Source: Oricola nitratireducens
GTDB lineage: Bacteria; Pseudomonadota; Alphaproteobacteria; Rhizobiales; Rhizobiaceae
Assembly: GCF_014904745.1 (NCBI RefSeq)
Contig: NZ_JACZCS010000013.1
Location: forward strand, 1-47,197
Direction of reading: 5' to 3'
Length of the DNA stretch: 47,197 bases
Shown here: one piece after another, positions 43,198 to 47,197 of the stretch
Numbering within the stretch: position 1 is the first letter of the stretch
Layout: each line of letters begins with the position of its first letter
Translations under genes and position numbers: made by a program
The notes under the pieces: model-generated
Database searches by the model: none
The model's input: only the letters and a program-made list of their open reading frames with translations
Told to the model about the DNA's origin: nothing

Positions 43198-44300
43198 CAG
43201 GCGGCTCCCCTGACCGGAGCGGCGGAAACCAGGTTTCCGCTTGCGTCGAACAGCAGTCCATCGGAAGCGTTCCAGCAGATGGTGCATTGCTGATCGCGGT
43301 CGTAGACCACGGGATCTTCCCTGCTGAGGTGGCGCACCACCTCGAACGTCCGGCCATCGGACCGGCGAAGGATGTAGGTGACCTGGCTCCCCAGGAACTC
43401 GCTGGCGATGAACCGCGCGGTCATGCACGCGCTGTCCTCCGACGCGGTTTCGTCTTCGGCCAGTATGCGCGCGGAATCGAAGCGAATGGCGTAATGACGG
43501 AGGTCCTGCGCCGGCGCCGGCAGCGGAAATGCCGCGTCGCCGCATACGAACCGCCCGTCTTCCGAGCGCCCCTCGAGGATGTTGTAGGCATTGATGTAGC
43601 GCGCGACGCTGACGTTTGCCGGGGTCAGGAAGACGACGTCGGGATGCGCGACCTGCAGCAGCTTGCCATGATCGAGCACGATCATGCGGTCGCCCATCGC
43701 GATCGCTTCCGCCTCGTTGCCGGTGACATGCATGAACGTCACGCCGAGCGCCCGGCGAATCTTTTGCAACTCCACCGTCATCCGCTCCCGGAGATTGGCG
43801 TCGAGGGCGCCGAGCGGTTCGTCCAGAAGACACACCTTCGGCTCAGTGACCAGCGTCCGCGCCAGCGAGACCCGCTGCTTCTGGCCGCCGGAAAGCTGGC
43901 CGACCATCCGCGCGCCCAGATCGGTCAATCCCACAAGGTCCAGACTCTCCTTGACGCGGCGAGCCACGACCGCCTCGTCGGTGACGGGGTCGACCGCCCG
44001 AAAGCGCAAACCGAAGGCGACATTGTCGCTCACCGACAAGTGCGGAAAGAGCGCGTATTTCTGCTGGACAAATCCGAGATGGCGCATATGCGCGGGCAGA
44101 CTGGTGATGTCCTCGCCGTTGAGACGGATCACCCCTGAATCGGGAGCTTCCAGGCCGGCCAGAAGACGCAGCAGGGTCGATTTGCCGGAACCTGACGGCC
44201 CCAGGAGCGTCAGATATTCATCCTGACCGATCGTCAGACTGAAATTGTCGACAGCCGTTGCGCCCGAAAAGGCCTTCGACAATCCCTGCACTTCCATCAT
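43197..44300 (-). CDS. ABC transporter ATPase with altered switch histidine
   Basis: PotA-like ATPase (367 residues). Walker A GPSGSGKST (34-42), signature LSGGQ (136-140), Walker B VCLLDEPLGALD (156-167), C-terminal TOBE-like region. Where the family normally has VTHDQ, this protein reads FMHVTGNEAEA: G194 replaces the switch histidine. As the operon encodes a second, canonical ATPase, the two may form an asymmetric pair. ATG at 44300 has AGGA 9 bases upstream; another ATG follows immediately. First gene of the transporter unit, divergent from the GntR-type regulator. Confidence 0.9.
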   Translation of the reverse strand: MMEVQGLSKAFSGATAVDNFSLTIGQDEYLTLLGPSGSGKSTLLRLLAGLEAPDSGVIRLNGEDITSLPAHMRHLGFVQQKYALFPHLSVSDNVAFGLRFRAVDPVTDEAVVARRVKESLDLVGLTDLGARMVGQLSGGQKQRVSLARTLVTEPKVCLLDEPLGALDANLRERMTVELQKIRRALGVTFMHVTGNEAEAIAMGDRMIVLDHGKLLQVAHPDVVFLTPANVSVARYINAYNILEGRSEDGRFVCGDAAFPLPAPAQDLRHYAIRFDSARILAEDETASEDSACMTARFIASEFLGSQVTYILRRSDGRTFEVVRHLSREDPVVYDRDQQCTICWNASDGLLFDASGNLVSAAPVRGAA

Positions 44301-44433
44301 CTGCGCTTTTCCTCGCCCGCCATTCTCGTTGCGACAGACGAAATGAAGCATAAATGCACATCGTATGCAAAGAGAAAAAATCGGCATTGCGTGCTTATTT
44401 TTTAGGCGGAATTGAGCTGAAAATATCGCCAAA

Positions 44434-44486
44434 ATGGCAAGATTCTGCCATCGAAGACGTCAGTCTGATTGTATTTTGTAATCAGA
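44434..44486. promoter_or_regulatory. Candidate operators between the ABC unit and the GntR-type gene
   Basis: Two perfect inverted repeats lie in the 249-base divergent, AT-rich gap. One is 44434-44451 (ATGGCA / TGCCAT, 6-base spacer); the other is 44464-44486 (TCTGATT / AATCAGA, 9-base spacer). The second ends 63 bases before the regulator ATG. Either could be the binding site of the GntR-type protein; which one cannot be told from sequence. No gene is seen in the gap. Confidence 0.55.
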
Positions 44487-44549
44487 TACGTTTTTGTGGT
44501 TTAATCGTGCACGCTATAGAACCTTCCCATTGCGCAAGGGAATCAAAGC

Positions 44550-45572
44550 ATGAAGATCTCGGCCCGGAACGAAATCCGCTCCCAACCGCGGTATCAGCGG
44601 ATTGAAACTGTGCTGCTCAACGCGATAGCGGAAGGGCGTTTGGCACAGGGCACCGTCCTCAACGAGGGACCGGTCGCTGACGTTTTCGGAACGAGCCGAA
44701 CCCCGGTACGCCAAGCGCTGAACGAGCTTGAGGCAAAAGGCGCGCTGACGCGCTTCAATGGCCGCGGCTTCATCGTCCCCGGAAAGTCGAACAACTCTGT
44801 AAAGAATGTCAGAAAGCTGAAATTTTCGGCGGAAATGCTCGGATTGCAGACCGCCGCCGACTACGAGTCGCCGCGCGGAGGAGCCGAAATCATCGCCGAG
44901 GATTTCGAAAGGGAAATCGTCAATGCTATGCCGTTCGGCCTCTATCGGATCAACGAAATGGCCGCCGCGGATCACTACAAGGTAAGTCGCACGATTGTCC
45001 GCGAACTGCTCCAGCGCCTCCAGGATCGTGGCCTCGTCAGAAAAGACCGGCGGTCGCACTGGGTCGTGGGGCCGTTAACGGCCCGCGATGTTGCCCATTA
45101 TTTCTCCATACGCCAGAAATTGGAGCCGCTCGCCCTCTCCGAAAGCGCTCCGCGCATGGCTATTCAAGATATCCGGCGGATGTTCGAAACCACCCGGAAA
45201 GCGCTTGAATCTGGCAATGACATCGTAAGCGAAATGGTAGACGAGCTCGAACGTGATATCCACTGGCGTCTGCTACAGCAGACATCGAACCAGCACCTGC
45301 TGAGGATGATCGAGCAGAGCCAGATCGCCTTGGTGGTCAACAAGGTGTTTTCCAATTCCATCGGTGGAAGGCCGTTCAGGCAACCGCTCGAGGAGCACGC
45401 GATCATACTCGAGTTTGTGGTGCGCGGTTCCTATGACGCGGCGGCGTACGCACTGGAGGAGCACCTCCGGCTGTCGGCGGACCGGACAGGCAAGCGGCTG
45501 ATGGCGTTGTCGGTGTTCCCCACGCCCGAGTTTCAAAGCTATCTGAAGCCGGAGAGCCGTTTTACCGACTAA
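44550..45572 (+). CDS. GntR-family regulator with two winged-helix domains and an FCD domain
   Basis: Regulator of 340 residues with an unusual plan. A first GntR winged helix (about 14-78; VADVFGTSRTPVRQALNELE) is followed by a second helix-turn-helix segment (about 117-175; INEMAAADHYKVSRTIVREL, LQRLQDRGLVRKDRRSHWVV) and then an FCD effector domain (about 180-325) with candidate metal/ligand residues D236, H238, H283 and H305. AAGGGA lies 8-9 bases before the ATG. Divergent from the ABC-importer unit and convergent with the binding-protein-like gene, overlapping it by 11 bases. It probably represses the importer operon until an intermediate binds. Confidence 0.88.
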   Translation: MKISARNEIRSQPRYQRIETVLLNAIAEGRLAQGTVLNEGPVADVFGTSRTPVRQALNELEAKGALTRFNGRGFIVPGKSNNSVKNVRKLKFSAEMLGLQTAADYESPRGGAEIIAEDFEREIVNAMPFGLYRINEMAAADHYKVSRTIVRELLQRLQDRGLVRKDRRSHWVVGPLTARDVAHYFSIRQKLEPLALSESAPRMAIQDIRRMFETTRKALESGNDIVSEMVDELERDIHWRLLQQTSNQHLLRMIEQSQIALVVNKVFSNSIGGRPFRQPLEEHAIILEFVVRGSYDAAAYALEEHLRLSADRTGKRLMALSVFPTPEFQSYLKPESRFTD

Positions 45573-46761
45573 GGGCGTTTTCCCAGCGGCGCACGAGGTA
45601 ATTGTGCTCTTTCATGACGGTATCCCAGACCGCCACACGTGACATCCGGTCCTCATAGGCGCCGCCTTCCCGGCGTTCCCCTTTGGAAAACACGATCGTC
45701 CCGTCGGCATTGCGAATGTCGCAGGCTGCCGGCTTTCCCCGGTACCAGAAGTCCCATTCTTCCTTGGAGAGGTATTCGCGTAGCGCCGCCCGGCCGGTCA
45801 TGTAGGCGCCGTTTCTCGACATCAACGCGCCGGCGCGGCCTTCCAGCCACCAGTTCAGATAGTCGTAGGCCGCGTCCACGGCCCACGGCTCCGCCTTGAT
45901 CGACAGGGCCAGCCCCCCGAACCAGCCGCGGTAGCCGAATTTTGGCGTCACCATGTTGACCGGCACCCCCATGGCGCGCAACCTGGTGAAGCCGGACCAC
46001 CAAAGCGATCCGATCGCCCTTCTTCCCTCGCTGAAAGCAACGATTGCCTGGGCTTCGTCCGCCCACAAGCAGCGGAAATGGCCGGCCGCGCGGTAAGAAA
46101 ACAGCTTGTCGACGAGAGCATCGATTTCCTCGAGGCTCAGATCGCCCGCGTCCTTCACGACAAGTTCGCCTTTGGCGTGAAGCGCAAGCAGCATGTCCAG
46201 GCTTCCGATGGCAGCGTCTGTCTGCAGAACCACCGTTCCAGCCCATTTCGGATCGAGCAGGGAGCCCCACCCGGTGATTTCGCTCGGATCCGCACCGACG
46301 ACGGCAAAACTGTCGGCATTGTGCACGGTCGGCACCATGCTGATCCGGTCGGTTTCGGTATTGCCGAGGGTACCGTCCAGCTGGACGAACAGACGCTGCG
46401 AGGGATCGCTCCCCAGTGCGTTCGGCGCCTCGCCGCGAACGCGCGACGTTGCCGGCAATTGCTCGATCTCGTCCCACTTGCGGATGCGGTTGACGTCGAT
46501 TGCCCTGATCGAGCCCGTCGGCCAGATCAGGTCGATGTCGTGGAACCACTGATCGTAAACATCGAAAGTGTCCGGGTATAGCGCGCCGCGCCGTTGCGCT
46601 GCGGTTCCGTCAAGAGAAATGAACTCGAACCGCTGTCCCAGATCCTCGACGGCGGCCTTCTTCAGCGCGTCCACCTGGGTCACAGTGGTGCCGAGGACGC
46701 GCAGCGGCTCGCGCGCCCGATTGACGAAGGGGGTGTTCAGTGGGGCTGTAACGCCAGTCAT
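45562..46761 (-). CDS. PotD-like binding-protein homologue without a signal peptide
   Basis: About 400 residues, related in plan to spermidine/putrescine binding proteins (ISMVPTVHNADSFAVVGADP, AQAIVAFSEGRRAIGSLWWS, GFTRLRAMGVPVNMVTPKFG, FGGLALSIKAEPWAVDAAYD, DYLNWWLEGRAGALMSRNGAY). The N-terminus (MTGVTAPLNTPFVNRAREPL) has no export signal, and an in-frame stop lies just upstream (a TTG six codons earlier changes nothing). No good ribosome site is visible. It may be a cytoplasmic sensor, as NasS is to NrtA, or a protein moved by another route. Convergent and overlapping with the GntR-type gene. Confidence 0.8.
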   Translation of the reverse strand: MTGVTAPLNTPFVNRAREPLRVLGTTVTQVDALKKAAVEDLGQRFEFISLDGTAAQRRGALYPDTFDVYDQWFHDIDLIWPTGSIRAIDVNRIRKWDEIEQLPATSRVRGEAPNALGSDPSQRLFVQLDGTLGNTETDRISMVPTVHNADSFAVVGADPSEITGWGSLLDPKWAGTVVLQTDAAIGSLDMLLALHAKGELVVKDAGDLSLEEIDALVDKLFSYRAAGHFRCLWADEAQAIVAFSEGRRAIGSLWWSGFTRLRAMGVPVNMVTPKFGYRGWFGGLALSIKAEPWAVDAAYDYLNWWLEGRAGALMSRNGAYMTGRAALREYLSKEEWDFWYRGKPAACDIRNADGTIVFSKGERREGGAYEDRMSRVAVWDTVMKEHNYLVRRWENALSR

Positions 46762-46861
46762 GGATAGATGGCCAAGCAATTGACTGTTCTATGCAAACTC
46801 AAACACACCCGGGTCTCCGTGGCAATCGGGTTCGCGGCCGGCTGACTGTCCCGCGCAGCGG

Positions 46862-47182
46862 TCAGTGGCTACCGGGTTCTTCGAGAAACTCGATCTCGAT
46901 GAAGGCGCATTCGAATTCATTTGCGCTCAGTACGTCATGCTCCACCCCGCGTTCGCGGAAATAGGGCACGCCGTTCTTCAGTTCGGCGAGACGTTCCACG
47001 CCGCCCGGCTCGTGCAGCTCAAGCGCCCCGTCGAAGAGCGGCACCACCACGTAATCGTGTTCATGACGATGCCAACCGGTGTTGTCGCCAGCCTTGGCAA
47101 ACCGCCACTCGGTAACCCGCGTTCGTGCATTTTCGATCAGTACGGTACCGATTGCCGTGCCCGGTTTCGCCGAATCGCACAT
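46862..47182 (-). CDS. Small single-domain cupin protein
   Basis: Protein of 106 residues forming one cupin barrel. The metal-binding first motif reads GWHRHEHDYVVVPLFDGALE (about 36-55) and the second is near FRERGVEHDVLSANEFE, giving a His/Glu metal site. Cytoplasmic. AAGGAG lies about 7 bases before the ATG. Such proteins can be isomerases, dioxygenase-like enzymes or sensors; the function here is unknown. It is 100 bases upstream of the signal-less binding-protein homologue on the same strand, and may be co-transcribed with it. Confidence 0.85.
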   Translation of the reverse strand: MCDSAKPGTAIGTVLIENARTRVTEWRFAKAGDNTGWHRHEHDYVVVPLFDGALELHEPGGVERLAELKNGVPYFRERGVEHDVLSANEFECAFIEIEFLEEPGSH

Positions 47183-47197
47183 TTTTGTCTCCTTTTG

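Noticed and set aside
37431-44300. Treating the transporter as a confirmed polyamine importer
   Set aside because: Similarity to PotABCD defines the transporter class only; the surrounding enzymes do not match polyamine breakdown, so the ligand is left open.
1-47197. CRISPR arrays, insertion sequences, integrases, tRNA or rRNA genes
   Set aside because: No regular repeat-spacer pattern, transposase or integrase frame, or structured RNA gene was recognised on either strand.

Overview
The window looks like the chromosome of a GC-rich alphaproteobacterium, probably Hyphomicrobiales (Rhizobiales). This rests on protein style, a respiratory narKGH locus with an FNR-family regulator, an assimilatory nasTS-nrt-nir-nas operon, and a dense set of ABC-transporter and CoA-catabolic genes. 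No rRNA, tRNA, phage, insertion sequence or CRISPR array was seen. Coding density is very high, and many neighbouring genes overlap by 1-4 bases.

Region 1 (1-7653) is respiratory nitrate reduction. On the minus strand run narK1, narK2, narG and the first codons of narH. A divergent cysteine-poor FNR-family regulator (NarR-like) lies upstream. Their shared intergenic region holds two perfect TTGAT-N4-ATCAA boxes.

Region 2 (7771-21181) is nitrate/nitrite assimilation, all on the minus strand: nasT, nasS, nrtA, nrtB, a tandem-ATPase nrtCD, nirB, nirD, nasA and cysG. Between nasS and nrtA lies a readable control region: a sigma-54 type promoter, two stem-loops with hexaloops of the form A-N-N-G-N-N, and an intrinsic terminator with a U-tract. 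This is the layout expected for NasT (ANTAR) antitermination controlled by the cytoplasmic nitrate sensor NasS.

Region 3 (21407-33617) is a catabolic block. On the minus strand run hyuA, hyuB, an amidase, a MaoC/FAS1-like hydratase, a CaiB/BaiF CoA-transferase, an acyl-CoA dehydrogenase and an MmgE/PrpD protein. Divergently, on the plus strand, lie a LysR regulator and a HpcH/CitE-type lyase. The CoA genes match the logic of C5 branched dicarboxylate breakdown (methylsuccinyl/mesaconyl/citramalyl-CoA to acetyl-CoA and pyruvate), while the amidase and hydantoinase genes suggest that the acid is released from an N-containing precursor.

Region 4 (33649-44300) is a second minus-strand unit: an ABC importer (two different ATPases, two permeases, a Tat-type binding protein), two short-chain dehydrogenases, a polysaccharide-deacetylase-fold hydrolase resembling cyclic imidases, an unrecognised 107-residue MCGLCG protein, a COG0523 GTPase and a second amidase paralogous to the first. 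Region 5 (44434-47182) has a GntR-type regulator with two predicted DNA-binding domains, a binding-protein homologue with no signal peptide, and a small cupin. My working inference is that regions 3-5 together import and degrade a cyclic imide or hydantoin-like compound as carbon and nitrogen source, with the COG0523 protein serving a zinc hydrolase. The exact substrate cannot be read from the sequence.
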